From contig JAIERK010000193.1 of the NCBI GenBank assembly GCA_019746975.1, positions 1-43,559 of the forward strand: 43,559 nt of DNA, written 5' to 3'. Source of the DNA: Candidatus Obscuribacterales bacterium (GTDB taxonomy: Bacteria > Cyanobacteriota > Vampirovibrionia > Obscuribacterales > Obscuribacteraceae). The notes beneath the pieces are model-generated. The model was not told the DNA's origin, ran no database searches, and was given only the letters and a program-made list of their open reading frames with translations. Shown here one piece after another: positions 24,239-32,706 of this stretch (position 1 is its first letter; each line of letters starts with the position of its first letter). The translations under genes and the position numbers were made by a program.

Positions 24239-24844
24239 ATGATGCGGAAATTTGGAGCCGTGATTGCAATTGCTGTCACCGCGGCTGGTTTGCTATGGTC
24301 TTCCCCGGGCGTGGGACTCGACACATGTGTTGCTAAAGACCAGAAAGATAGGAGCGGTAAGAAAAAGATGACTACGATTTACGATTACAAAGCTAAAAGC
24401 CTAGAAGGCAAAGAGATTGATTTCGACAAGTATAAGGATCAGGTTGTTCTGATCGTCAATACTGCCAGTGAGTGTGGATACACACCACAATACAAAGGCT
24501 TGGAAGATCTCCACAAGAAATATTCGCCGCGCGGATTGACAGTGTTAGGATTTCCTTGCAACCAATTCGGTGCGCAAGAGCCAGGCGACAACCATCAAAT
24601 CGCTAACTTCTGCGAGAAAAATTATGGAGTTGACTTTCAACTTTTCGAAAAGGTCGATGTTAATGGACCTGCTGCACATCCAATCTACAAGCACCTGATC
24701 GCTGAGTCGCCAGAGGGCAAGGGGGAAGCAATCAAATGGAACTTCACCAAATTCTTGATCAACAAGAAGGGTGAAGTTGTGCACCGATTTGATTCGAAAG
24801 TAAAGCCAGAAGAGCTTGGTCCAGAGATTGAAAAGCTGCTTTAG
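24239..24844 (+). CDS. glutathione-peroxidase family thiol peroxidase with N-terminal export signal
   Basis: 201 residues from the ATG at 24239 (GGGAGG, about 7-nt spacer); frames further upstream are spurious. Residues 1-25 form a signal peptide or membrane anchor (MMRKFGAVIAIAVTAAGLLW), which most bacterial BtuE-type enzymes lack. A Lys-rich linker leads to the peroxidase fold. The peroxidatic Cys is C79 (VNTASECGYTPQ), a Cys-type and not a Sec-type enzyme. Q109 (FPCNQFG) and W167-N168 (KWNFTKFLI) complete the active-site set. C107 and C125 are other candidate resolving cysteines. It should reduce peroxides outside the cytoplasm, probably using thioredoxin-like donors; donor and location are inference. 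Confidence 0.92.
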   Translation: MMRKFGAVIAIAVTAAGLLWSSPGVGLDTCVAKDQKDRSGKKKMTTIYDYKAKSLEGKEIDFDKYKDQVVLIVNTASECGYTPQYKGLEDLHKKYSPRGLTVLGFPCNQFGAQEPGDNHQIANFCEKNYGVDFQLFEKVDVNGPAAHPIYKHLIAESPEGKGEAIKWNFTKFLINKKGEVVHRFDSKVKPEELGPEIEKLL

Positions 24845-24873
24845 AGCGAGCTTGTTCTCGAAGAGAAGATATG

Positions 24874-24909
24874 AAAAATGCCCTTCGATTTGCTTCGAAG
24901 GGCATTTTT
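24874..24909. terminator. bidirectional rho-independent terminator
   Basis: A perfect 15-bp inverted repeat (24874-24888 and 24895-24909) with AAAAA and TTTTT outer ends. It is shared by the convergent peroxidase and aldo/keto reductase genes. Confidence 0.93.
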
Positions 24910-24936
24910 GTGAGGTGCAGATTCGGGATGAATGAT

Positions 24937-25983
24937 TTAAACCAATGCAGGTACACGCCGGACAGGTAGCGGATTGCGCTCTTCGAATTGGCGTTGATGC
25001 CAGTAAGGATAAATAGGTGTTATATCACTCGCTGCATCCAATCTGGCCACCTGATCGGCGGTCAGATTCCAGCCTACTGCGCCGAGATTTTGCCGGAGCT
25101 GCTCTTCATTGCGTGCTCCGATAACGATATTCGCAACTGTCGGCCTGTGCAGAAGCCAATTCAAAGCGACTTGTGGAATTGTCTTTCCGGTCTCACCAGC
25201 AATTTCCTCGAGAGCGTCTACGACATCGAAGAGATAATTGTCCTCGACGGGCGGACCGTAGCTCGCTGTCTCGTGCAGGCGACTGCCGTCCGGAATGCCC
25301 GTATTGCGCTTGATCTTCCCGGTGAGCCGTCCCCAGCCCAAAGGACTCCAGACCATCGTTGCTACCTTTTGATCGATTGCGAGAGGCATCAATTCCCATT
25401 CATACTCTCTTCCAATCAACGAGTAATACGCCTGGTGAGATACATACTTGCTCCAGCCGTGTCTTTCCGAGATCGAGAGTGACTTCATCAGATGCCATCC
25501 GGAGAAGTTCGAGCAACCGATATACCTGACTTTCCCGCTCTCTATCAGATTGTTGAGCGTGCTAAGGACTTCTTCAATCGGTGTTATCGCATCAAATCCA
25601 TGCATGTGATAAACGTCGATATGGTCGGTGCCCAGGCGGCGAAGACTGTCCTCGACGGCTCTGATGAGATGGTAGCGCGAGGATCCGAGATCGTTGGGAT
25701 TTTTGCTCATTGCAAACGTCGCTTTTGTCGAGATAATCACGTCGTTGCGGCGCTTGCCGATAGCTTTTCCAAGGATTTCTTCAGACATGCCCTTAGAGTA
25801 AATGTCTGCGGTATCGAAAAAGTTGACGCCGGCATCGAGGCAAATATCTACGAGGCGAGTCGCTTCGGCGACATCTGTTTCGCCCCAGGCCTTGAACAAC
25901 GGTGTGCCACCACCGAAGGTGGCTGCTCCGTAACTAAGAACGGGCACTTTGAGCCCAGAACCACCTAACTGTCTGTATTCCAT
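24937..25983 (-). CDS. aldo/keto reductase
   Basis: 348 residues from the ATG at 25981-25983, with AGAGGG about 9 nt upstream; a GTG at 25992 is the longer alternative. The catalytic tetrad is complete: D57 and Y62 (FDTADIYSKG), K87 (ISTKATF) and H128 (VYHMHGFD). NADPH-binding segments include IGCSNFSGWHL and NIVIGARNEEQLRQNLGAVG. It belongs to the large bacterial YajO/YghZ-like branch; the carbonyl substrate is unknown. The promoter 120 bp upstream is near-consensus and has a TetR-type palindrome in its spacer, suggesting control with the diiron operon. Confidence 0.93.
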   Translation of the reverse strand: MEYRQLGGSGLKVPVLSYGAATFGGGTPLFKAWGETDVAEATRLVDICLDAGVNFFDTADIYSKGMSEEILGKAIGKRRNDVIISTKATFAMSKNPNDLGSSRYHLIRAVEDSLRRLGTDHIDVYHMHGFDAITPIEEVLSTLNNLIESGKVRYIGCSNFSGWHLMKSLSISERHGWSKYVSHQAYYSLIGREYEWELMPLAIDQKVATMVWSPLGWGRLTGKIKRNTGIPDGSRLHETASYGPPVEDNYLFDVVDALEEIAGETGKTIPQVALNWLLHRPTVANIVIGARNEEQLRQNLGAVGWNLTADQVARLDAASDITPIYPYWHQRQFEERNPLPVRRVPALV

Positions 25984-26106
25984 CACATCCACCCTCTAAT
26001 ATAGCCACAACCAACCTAAAGCGCTCAAGCGAGGCTTCATTTCCAATACCGCTGTCCAACCCACCGCCTTTCCGGCTAAAATGGGTTCTTTGGAAGCGAC
26101 TCGTAG

Positions 26107-26135
26107 ATAATAGACCGGTCGTCTAGGAATGTCAA
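26107..26135 (-). promoter_or_regulatory. sigma70 promoter with operator in the spacer, aldo/keto reductase
   Basis: On the minus strand the perfect -35 TTGACA (26130-26135) is separated by exactly 17 bp from TATTAT (26107-26112). The palindrome TAGAC-GACCG-GTCTA (26111-26125) fills most of the spacer. Its CGACCGGTC core recurs in the diiron-TetR promoter. A repressor bound here would block polymerase. The rest of the 354-bp gap 25984-26337 shows nothing I can name. Confidence 0.65.
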
Positions 26136-26337
26136 TCCAGGAACTAATTGTCACGATAATTGGTCTTGAGATTTGGTAAGGAGCCAGTAACTTAAGGATT
26201 TCCGTCGTATCAAGTTGGCAACAGTCCCGTCCTGGGCAAGAATTTAATGATAGCGATTGAACTTATAAGTGGTCTCCAACGTTATTAATAAGTAGAGGGT
26301 GAGCCAAGATTGTTTTATGCTCACTGCGGGGGGACGA

Positions 26338-27477
26338 GTGAATACAAAGAATCTGGGGCGGATTATCCTGAGCGCAGCTCTTATAGCCGGCGTCTCTGTG
26401 ACAAGCCCACACGGCGAGATTGCCTTTGCGCAATCGGGATCCACTGAATTGAAGCGTCAGGAGCCGGTTGTTGACAATACACCTACAAGGCTCAGGCGGC
26501 CTGGCACCAGTCAAGGTGATGATGAAATACGTGTCCAACCAGATGTACGAACAAATTCGGACGGGCGACCATTTTCTCTAGGCGTCGAGAAAAAGGAGTT
26601 CATGCCAGGCGATGAGGTGAAAAATCTCTTTCCGCCGACCGCACCGTCCAGGCTGAATGCGGGGGTGGGAGTGAATGGCAATCCGCCATTTCCATTAGGT
26701 GCTCAACAGTCTGATCTGTCTTCCGGGACCACTTCCAATGGGTTGTTTGGTGGCGCTTCGGGCAACGGCCTATTCGGCGGTACGCCAGGCACAGGTCTTT
26801 TCGGGTCAGCGAACAGCAACCCCCCGTTGAGCGGCAACGCCACAACTGTCAGGCTTTTGGCAGACTACGATATCGAGTTGATTATCGACCAATCGCTTTC
26901 GATGCAAAATATGGACTGTCCTGGTGGTTTGTCCCGCTGGGACTGGGTCGGAGTGCAGACTCGTCAGATGGCCTCCCAGTTAGCACCGTTCGTCCCTCGA
27001 GGTTTGACATTAACTACGTTCGCCTCTGAATACAAGGTATATCCGAATGCCTCGCCTGGTGACATTACTCAGATCTTTCGCAATCCGAATTTCAGCAAAG
27101 GGACTCGCTTGTCCGGCCCTGTAAGAGATCGTTTGGGCAACTACCTTCAAAATCGCGGACCCGGCTCCCGACCTGTTTTGATTGGTGTTATCACAGATGG
27201 CGTGCCGATTCCGCGGACTGAGCGCACCATGGTGGCAGACTCGATTATTGCTGCCTCCAACAGAATGAGAGATCCTCGCGACATTACAGTGGTCTTTTTT
27301 CAGATCGGCACCGCTGGTCGGCGATTCCTTGTAGATGTCGATAACAACCTGGTCTCCTACGGTGCGCGACATGACATAGTCAGGGTAATACCATTCGAGC
27401 GACTGGTGCAGGTCGGCTTCGCTCAAGGTTTGGTAGACGCGGTCAGAGAGTTCGCCTCGCGCAATCGCGACAGGTAA
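26338..27477 (+). CDS. secreted von Willebrand factor A-domain protein
   Basis: 379 residues from a GTG at 26338, chosen because GGGGGGA lies just upstream and the product then starts with a regular signal peptide (MNTKNLGRIILSAALIAGVS, cleavage near AFA at 31). A ~130-residue disordered Pro/Asn/Gly region follows. It contains three tandem G-L-F-G units (NGLFGGASGNGLFGGTPGTG). The vWA domain covers about 175-375, with MIDAS motif D184-x-S186-x-S188 (IIDQSLSMQ), a Thr in the middle loop (KGTRLSGP) and VITDGVP. vWA domains bind metal and mediate adhesion or complex assembly. It is co-oriented with the next secreted-protein gene, 94 bp away. Confidence 0.85.
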   Translation: MNTKNLGRIILSAALIAGVSVTSPHGEIAFAQSGSTELKRQEPVVDNTPTRLRRPGTSQGDDEIRVQPDVRTNSDGRPFSLGVEKKEFMPGDEVKNLFPPTAPSRLNAGVGVNGNPPFPLGAQQSDLSSGTTSNGLFGGASGNGLFGGTPGTGLFGSANSNPPLSGNATTVRLLADYDIELIIDQSLSMQNMDCPGGLSRWDWVGVQTRQMASQLAPFVPRGLTLTTFASEYKVYPNASPGDITQIFRNPNFSKGTRLSGPVRDRLGNYLQNRGPGSRPVLIGVITDGVPIPRTERTMVADSIIAASNRMRDPRDITVVFFQIGTAGRRFLVDVDNNLVSYGARHDIVRVIPFERLVQVGFAQGLVDAVREFASRNRDR

Positions 27478-27571
27478 CAGTGAAGCGTGCGGCAAAAACT
27501 GTGGCTAACACGAGATGTCTGATTGCGCATTTGCTATCATCTGGTCTGTCCCCGCTCGATTTCGAGGCGAT

Positions 27572-28114
27572 ATGCAGAATCATTCCAGTAAAATGCGCTT
27601 TCTTGCTTGTCTGTTAGCACTATCCGGAGCGATGCCATTACAGGCGGCCCCTTCGAGCGACGCGGAATCGTGCCGAGCTTTTGTTCAGAGTTTTTACACA
27701 TGGTATGTTCCAGCTAATGGTCGGGAGCCTAACTGGAGTTCCTTATTCGGTGAAAAGAAGAGTGTTTTTGCTCCACGTTTGTTTCAATCTCTGAAAGCCG
27801 ATACCGATGCGCAGGCGAAGGTCGAAGGCGAAATTGTCGGTCTAGATTTCGATCCTTTTTTGAACAGCCAGGATCCGAGCCGAAAATACGTGGCTGGAAA
27901 AATTTCGCAGAAGAAGGACGTTTACTTTGTTGACATTCACAGCGTCAGCGCCGGCAAGAAGAGCGCTAAGCCTGACCTGGTAGCTGAGCTGAAGCGCATT
28001 GAAGGCAAGTGGAAATTCGTCAATTTCCACTATGGAAAGAGCGAATATCCTGAAAATGAAAATCTGGTGAGTGTACTAAAGTGTTTAGCCGAAACCCGCG
28101 CGAAGACCAAGTAA
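27572..28114 (+). CDS. secreted DUF3828-like protein
   Basis: 180 residues from the ATG at 27572, with GAGG 4 nt upstream; the longer frame from 27515 lacks one. The signal peptide contains RFLACLLALSGAMPLQA. The mature part has CRAFVQSFYTWYV and LDFDPFLNSQDPSRKYV, the order seen in DUF3828 proteins, a small periplasmic alpha/beta fold of unknown role. It ends NLVSVLKCLAETRAKTK; two Cys (about 34 and 172) could form a disulfide. It probably shares a transcript with the vWA gene and is convergent with the next gene, 7 bp apart. Confidence 0.75.
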   Translation: MQNHSSKMRFLACLLALSGAMPLQAAPSSDAESCRAFVQSFYTWYVPANGREPNWSSLFGEKKSVFAPRLFQSLKADTDAQAKVEGEIVGLDFDPFLNSQDPSRKYVAGKISQKKDVYFVDIHSVSAGKKSAKPDLVAELKRIEGKWKFVNFHYGKSEYPENENLVSVLKCLAETRAKTK

Positions 28115-28121
28115 GTGAAGG

Positions 28122-29060
28122 CTAATCGCCTGTCTCATTATCTGTTTGAGCATAGCCTGGGATGACGTCTGAATCGATCATTCTTAGCAGATCCCGCAGA
28201 TGGAAAGTCATCAGCTCAGCGACCGTTGAGACGTCAGCAATCATGCTTATGGCGTCCTGCAGGTCGTCGATTGAAATCACTTTCCGATTGTTCGCTACAC
28301 CACATACGATATCAAGCTTCTGGATCTCTCGTTTGGAACCGCGGGGCTCAAGGTGCCCTCTTTCGATCCACTGTTTCTCTAGTGTCTGTACTCTGCTTTG
28401 CGGTTGACCTTGCGGTTTGGCATGGAAAAAACGCCAGACGCTTTCTGGATAGCTCGTGTCTTTATCGGTTGGTCTTCCGAACAGTTCTGCGAGCACGGTG
28501 GGATGCCCTTGAGCCCTACTGCGCCCTCCTCCCTGTTGCTTCAGCGAGTAGGTGGACATGCTCGCTGATACCACCCCTGAGAGCATCTGATTCAGGTTGC
28601 CTGGTAGAGCCGGTGCATCATTGGAAAAACCCAGTACCGAACCGATCGTGTTGAGCGTGCCCGAGGCTATGAAGTTGGTCGCGTTGTTATACTCGACAGA
28701 GCGGTCGCGGCGCGCTGTCATCCGATCCTGCTGCGCTTCCAGCACGCCCTGTTCGCGATCTGCCTCGGCTTGCACGCTGGCTGCGTCGAAGTAACACTCT
28801 AGTATAGTCTCGAGTACCTTCGTCCGGAGGAATTTCTTCCGTTGAGGCGCGAGCGGCATGTTGTTCTCGTATAGTTCGGTGAGCGCCGACATGATTTCCA
28901 ACTGCTCAGCCAAAAGCCGTGTCTCATCCGACAAGTCAGATAACCTCATCGCGACGAAGAGTTCCTTCTTGGGTCTCTCCACCAGTCGGCTTTGTGCCGA
29001 CACTGGAAGCGCGCTAGCGAAGAGCCACAGCGCCAAGCAGATGAGAAGTGGTCTGGACAT
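28122..29060 (-). CDS. secreted/periplasmic protein of unknown function
   Basis: 312 residues from the ATG at 29058-29060, with GGAG 8 nt upstream; a TTG at 29081 is the longer alternative. The signal peptide contains RPLLICLALWLFASALPVSA. The mature protein is mostly helical with Gln/Glu/Arg-rich stretches. A hydrophobic segment (FIASGTLNTIGSVLGF) lies near residue 130-145, and two Cys are far apart. It ends GYAQTDNETGD. I recognise no family. It is monocistronic; the 315-bp gap upstream holds the promoter of the PqqD operon and nothing else I can see. Confidence 0.65.
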   Translation of the reverse strand: MSRPLLICLALWLFASALPVSAQSRLVERPKKELFVAMRLSDLSDETRLLAEQLEIMSALTELYENNMPLAPQRKKFLRTKVLETILECYFDAASVQAEADREQGVLEAQQDRMTARRDRSVEYNNATNFIASGTLNTIGSVLGFSNDAPALPGNLNQMLSGVVSASMSTYSLKQQGGGRSRAQGHPTVLAELFGRPTDKDTSYPESVWRFFHAKPQGQPQSRVQTLEKQWIERGHLEPRGSKREIQKLDIVCGVANNRKVISIDDLQDAISMIADVSTVAELMTFHLRDLLRMIDSDVIPGYAQTDNETGD

Positions 29061-29295
29061 GAGAATGCTCCAATCCGCCAAACAAACAGGAGAGCATACA
29101 GTTTATCCGACGACTTGGCGAAGGTCTAGCTCGGAAATCCAAACATCCATAACAAGAAGATTGCGCCTGTAGGAACGCCCATAATCCAAAAAGTAATGTT
29201 GTACCCATCTGTTGAAATCTCCACATGACGTACGGTTGCCGGACGGGGATGTTTTGAGAAAAGTTCCTTAGAATGTCGAGACGCGCGCCTTCAGC

Positions 29296-29324
29296 TTTTG
29301 AGTGCTCCTGTTTCCGGGTATAAT
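29296..29324 (+). promoter_or_regulatory. sigma70-type promoter of the PqqD/HprK/glycosyltransferase operon
   Basis: TTTTGA (29296-29301), a 17-bp spacer and a perfect TATAAT (29319-29324) lie about 50 bp before the first ATG (29376). A GGAG Shine-Dalgarno precedes that ATG by 5 nt. Confidence 0.6.
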
Positions 29325-29375
29325 GCCGCGTAGTCAGCACTTGCGGGTGTTCAAGCTTCAAGTCCTCGGAGAACG

Positions 29376-29825
29376 ATGGTTCAACATACCAATCTTAGAG
29401 CGTGCCAGGAGGGAATCATTTTCGAAGTGATTGACCAGGAAATTGTTGTCATCAGCCTTGCCACCGGCGTTTATTTCTCGCTCAAGAGCCCTGCCTCCCT
29501 AGTGTTCGCGCTTCTCGAATCTGGCTGTCCGCAGCATGAGCTGGTCTCTAGATTGGAGCTGTTGTTTGATACCAAACTTGATGCCCACTCGAATGAGATT
29601 GAATCGTTCGTAGGTAGCCTGGTTGCGGAGTCGATAATGGAATCATGTTCCTCCGATCAGTGCGGCAGTTTTGACCTTGCCACTATCGAATCGCTTGTTG
29701 TAAGGCCGTTTCAAGCGCCTGTAATAGAAAAATTCGATGACATGCAAGACTTGTTCTTACTCGATCCTGTTCACCCGATTGCACAAGAATCTGCTCGAAA
29801 TGCGGAAGATCAGATCAGTCGCTAG
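29376..29825 (+). CDS. PqqD-family (RRE-like) protein
   Basis: 149 residues. The first ~90 fit the PqqD fold: EVIDQEIVVISLATGVYFSL, then LVFALLESGCPQHELVSRL, then a helix ending in the L-x-x-E-S-I-M position of the usual G-L-I. PqqD-like domains act as peptide-binding chaperones (RiPP recognition elements) in peptide-modifying pathways. The C-terminal ~50 residues carry KFDDMQDLFLLDPVHPI, a motif I associate with PqqD proteins that occur next to HprK-like ATPases. First gene of a six-gene operon. No precursor peptide, radical-SAM or asparagine-synthase gene is nearby, so the bound partner is unknown. Confidence 0.8.
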   Translation: MVQHTNLRACQEGIIFEVIDQEIVVISLATGVYFSLKSPASLVFALLESGCPQHELVSRLELLFDTKLDAHSNEIESFVGSLVAESIMESCSSDQCGSFDLATIESLVVRPFQAPVIEKFDDMQDLFLLDPVHPIAQESARNAEDQISR

Positions 29826-29866
29826 CTAATCTTTCTTGCTAGAAGCGATGAGGAAACCGCTGAATA

Positions 29867-30940
29867 ATGACGCTTGGCACTGATAAAGGCGTTTCGTCGA
29901 TGCGAAGAGTTGAGAGTTTGTATCAGGAAGTTGTTGAGGTTTTTCACCGCACAGTGAAACACGGTGTCTCAGCCTGCATGCGTCTGTCGGCTGCGAATCG
30001 CAGAGTGGATATTCTCTCCGTAAATCCAGAGCAGTCCGGCTCATATCTAAAGGCGCTTCAGCATTTGGTAGTTGAAGAAGAAAGCGCCGAGCGGCGCTCG
30101 GCAGACTTGACTATATTGCTTATGGACAGCGCCACGACCGGTGTCCAAATGCCTGATATCGATTTGCTCAAAACGCCAAGGGAAGAGCCCCGAAAGGCAT
30201 TTCAAAGTACGGACGGAAGGATACTAGCGTCACTCGAAGGCGAGCAAGCTGCTTTGAATATAGCTAACTTGAACGAGAATGTTGCACTTTTATGGTTGCC
30301 GTCATTTGAGACGGTGCCTGGATACCAATTGGCGACTCCATTTCGCACGATCTTCAATTGGCTCTTCTGCGATGGCGGATACCAGTTGATCCATGCTGCG
30401 GCAGTCGGATTCGACGAGGGCGGTGTTTTGCTCTCTGGAAAGAGTGGTTCCGGCAAAACTGTTGCCAGTTTGGCGTGTTTGCAATATGGCGCTCGATTCC
30501 TGGGTGATGACTTCGTAATCATTGGACCCGCCACCACCGGCGGCGGTATTGTTGCATATAGCATTTACAGTTCAGCTCGTCTCCATCGGGAGATGATGGG
30601 CAGTTTTGGATTATCGGAGGCAGCGCTTATCGACGATAAAGCACTCTTCTTTTTGTATCCAGAATTTAGCTCTCAGCTCTCTTCCGAGCTTCCGATAAGG
30701 TCTGTGTTTCTTCCTAATAGAAAAGATGCAGGTAGCACCTGTACACGTATTCCAACGGTAAACTTGATAAGAGAGGTTTTGGTTCCGACCGTCGCATATC
30801 TGCCAGGAAGAGAGAGCGTTGTGTTGAAAAACTTGACGACATTGTTGTCAAACACGCCCTTCTCCTCGATAGATCTAGGCGGCGATCCGAAAAAGATTCC
30901 GGATGTTCTCAGGCGTGCTGTCGCGGGGAGTCGATCGTAA
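29867..30940 (+). CDS. HPr-kinase-like (HprK-related) P-loop ATPase
   Basis: 357 residues. The C-terminal ~190 residues hold the HprK-type core: HAAAVG, the Walker A G191-K-S-G-S-G-K-T198 (LLSGKSGSGKTVAS), then FLGDDFVII with D214-D215, the HprK-like acidic pair. The N-terminal ~160 residues are a separate, divergent alpha/beta domain. HprK proper phosphorylates a Ser on HPr; HprK-like relatives paired with PqqD proteins act in peptide or glycan pathways, one known case being Ser phosphorylation of lasso peptides. The substrate here is unknown. It lies 41 bp after the PqqD gene; a second HprK-like gene lies in the convergent operon. Confidence 0.82.
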   Translation: MTLGTDKGVSSMRRVESLYQEVVEVFHRTVKHGVSACMRLSAANRRVDILSVNPEQSGSYLKALQHLVVEEESAERRSADLTILLMDSATTGVQMPDIDLLKTPREEPRKAFQSTDGRILASLEGEQAALNIANLNENVALLWLPSFETVPGYQLATPFRTIFNWLFCDGGYQLIHAAAVGFDEGGVLLSGKSGSGKTVASLACLQYGARFLGDDFVIIGPATTGGGIVAYSIYSSARLHREMMGSFGLSEAALIDDKALFFLYPEFSSQLSSELPIRSVFLPNRKDAGSTCTRIPTVNLIREVLVPTVAYLPGRESVVLKNLTTLLSNTPFSSIDLGGDPKKIPDVLRRAVAGSRS

Positions 30941-30943
30941 CTT

Positions 30944-31669
30944 ATGCCGGACGACCACGATCGACAAGGCGATCCAGGGCAAGCACGAGTAAGCGTTGTG
31001 GTGCCTGTTCACAATGGCGAAAGGTACTTGAGGGCGACACTGGAGAGTATTCTGGCGCAAACATTAAGACCGCTAGAGGTGCTTGTCATGGATGATGCAT
31101 CGGACGACGGAAGCCGTGAGATCGCAGATTCCTTCGGAGGACCTGTTCGTTGCATCAGGCTTCAAAGAAGCGGAGCTGCCCGCGCGCGCAACAAAGGCGT
31201 TGTGGAGGCGCAAGGGGAGTTTCTCTCCTTCCTTGACGCCGATGATCTTTGGTTGCCATCAAAGCTGCAATTGCAACTAGAGGTCATCCGCGGCCGTCCA
31301 AATGGCGCCGTCTTTTGCCATATGGAACAATTCATCAGTCCGGAAATTGATGGACTGACGATCGCCGACAAAGACAAATTTTTGCCTGGTTTTAGCTCAT
31401 GCACCATGCTTATTCGAACTGATGACTTCAGGACAGTCGGCTACTTTCAGGAAGATCTCCTAGCCGGCGAGTTTATCGAGTGGTTCGCCAGAGCAAAAGA
31501 CGCGGGCATCGACCACATAATGCTAAATGATATACTGGCGAAACGTAGGATTCATAAGTCAAATCAAGGACTATCCAATAACGGGCGTCAAGACTATTTG
31601 CGAATTGCAAAAATGTTGATTGATAGGAATAGATCTAGACAACAAAACAGGTCTGGCGGGACTAGTTGA
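30944..31669 (+). CDS. family 2 glycosyltransferase (GT-A fold)
   Basis: 241 residues. The GT2 core is clear: VSVVVPVHNGERYLRATLES, the nucleotide-sugar motif DDASDDGS (about 50-57), AARARNKGV and the metal site D98-x-D-D (FLDADDLW). The acceptor side is short, without membrane helices, so it is a soluble enzyme. It starts 3 bp after the HprK-like gene. The donor sugar is unknown. GT2 genes of this short type often sit with PqqD/HprK pairs (my recollection, not tested). Confidence 0.9.
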   Translation: MPDDHDRQGDPGQARVSVVVPVHNGERYLRATLESILAQTLRPLEVLVMDDASDDGSREIADSFGGPVRCIRLQRSGAARARNKGVVEAQGEFLSFLDADDLWLPSKLQLQLEVIRGRPNGAVFCHMEQFISPEIDGLTIADKDKFLPGFSSCTMLIRTDDFRTVGYFQEDLLAGEFIEWFARAKDAGIDHIMLNDILAKRRIHKSNQGLSNNGRQDYLRIAKMLIDRNRSRQQNRSGGTS

Positions 31670-31671
31670 TC

Positions 31672-32706
31672 ATGAGGAAGTTGGACGTAGATCTTAAAGG
31701 AATTCGCATGTGTGTTTCCGTGGACGATTTGCCGGTTCACGGTCCTGAGCTGCCATCCTTGTCACGGTTGAAGGTAGCGGAGACATTCACCGACACATTT
31801 GGAAAGTTTGGTATCTCAGGAGTGTATGGTTTCATCAATGGTGCATCGACAGAACCATCGGTGGTGACTGAGAATTGGCGACGGCTTTCTAAGTTAAAGA
31901 CCGTTCGCAAGCTCGTTAATGTGTCAGCTAGACTTGGATTCGATCTCAATTGTTACATGAACTCGCAAATTATGGAGACATCGGTCGAATATCTGGAGAT
32001 ACTGAATCACTGGGTCGATTGCGGGCATTTTCTCGGCAATCATAATTACTGGCACTCTGATCTCAATACAACTGATGCTAATCTCTTCTTAGTCGGTATC
32101 AAGCGCAATGAGAAATTGATCGCCCGCTTTCCTCCATCAAAGACAAAGTTGTTTCGCTATCCTTATCTCAAGGAAGGAAACACGATTACCAAAAGAGACA
32201 AGGTAAGAGAGTATCTGACAAATCGTGGTTACGCCACCGCGCCAGTAACGGTCAACTTCAACGATTGGGCATGGAATCGCGCGTTCGTAGGGCACGCTAA
32301 AGGCGGGTTCAGCCGGATTGACGAAGAGCGGTTCATATCGAATTATCTGGAAGTCGCCCAGCTCAGTCTCGAAGGAGCCGTATTTGGGTCTCGGAAGTTA
32401 TTTGGACGCGATATTCCCCATATACTTGTTCTCCATTTTGGTGCCTTTACTGCCATTTCGTTAGACCGGCTGCTGACAAATTTTATTGACTCTGGTGTCC
32501 GATTCGTCTCAATGGAGGAAGCGCTCCAAGACAGTGCCATAGCAGAGCCGCTTGATATCGTTGTTGAGGGCAAGGGGCTCACTGTCATTGAGCAGCGTTT
32601 GTTGGCTAATAATGAGCCTATCAACAAATTCATCAGGGCGGTTGTTCGCGAGGCGGTCGGGGATACCCGCGCTCTAAGCGAATCATCGTCTGGAGAGCAA
32701 CGATGA
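31672..32706 (+). CDS. polysaccharide deacetylase (CE4/NodB-type)
   Basis: 344 residues from the ATG at 31672, 2 bp after the GT2 stop; the TTG at 31666 overlaps that stop. NodB motifs: motif 1 is SVDDLP with D18-D19; motif 2 is H124-N-Y-W-H128, the metal-binding H-x3-H; motif 3 is F-R162-Y-P164-Y165, the R-x-P-Y. The family removes acetyl groups from GlcNAc-type sugars or peptidoglycan. No signal peptide is seen, so it may act on a cytoplasmic lipid- or peptide-linked sugar. Its stop overlaps the next start (ATGA). Confidence 0.88.
   Translation: MRKLDVDLKGIRMCVSVDDLPVHGPELPSLSRLKVAETFTDTFGKFGISGVYGFINGASTEPSVVTENWRRLSKLKTVRKLVNVSARLGFDLNCYMNSQIMETSVEYLEILNHWVDCGHFLGNHNYWHSDLNTTDANLFLVGIKRNEKLIARFPPSKTKLFRYPYLKEGNTITKRDKVREYLTNRGYATAPVTVNFNDWAWNRAFVGHAKGGFSRIDEERFISNYLEVAQLSLEGAVFGSRKLFGRDIPHILVLHFGAFTAISLDRLLTNFIDSGVRFVSMEEALQDSAIAEPLDIVVEGKGLTVIEQRLLANNEPINKFIRAVVREAVGDTRALSESSSGEQR

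Noticed and set aside
29376..30940. Lasso-peptide biosynthetic cluster, because PqqD-like and HprK-like genes are adjacent
   Set aside because: No precursor peptide, transglutaminase-like protease or asparagine-synthase-like cyclase is present in the neighbourhood.
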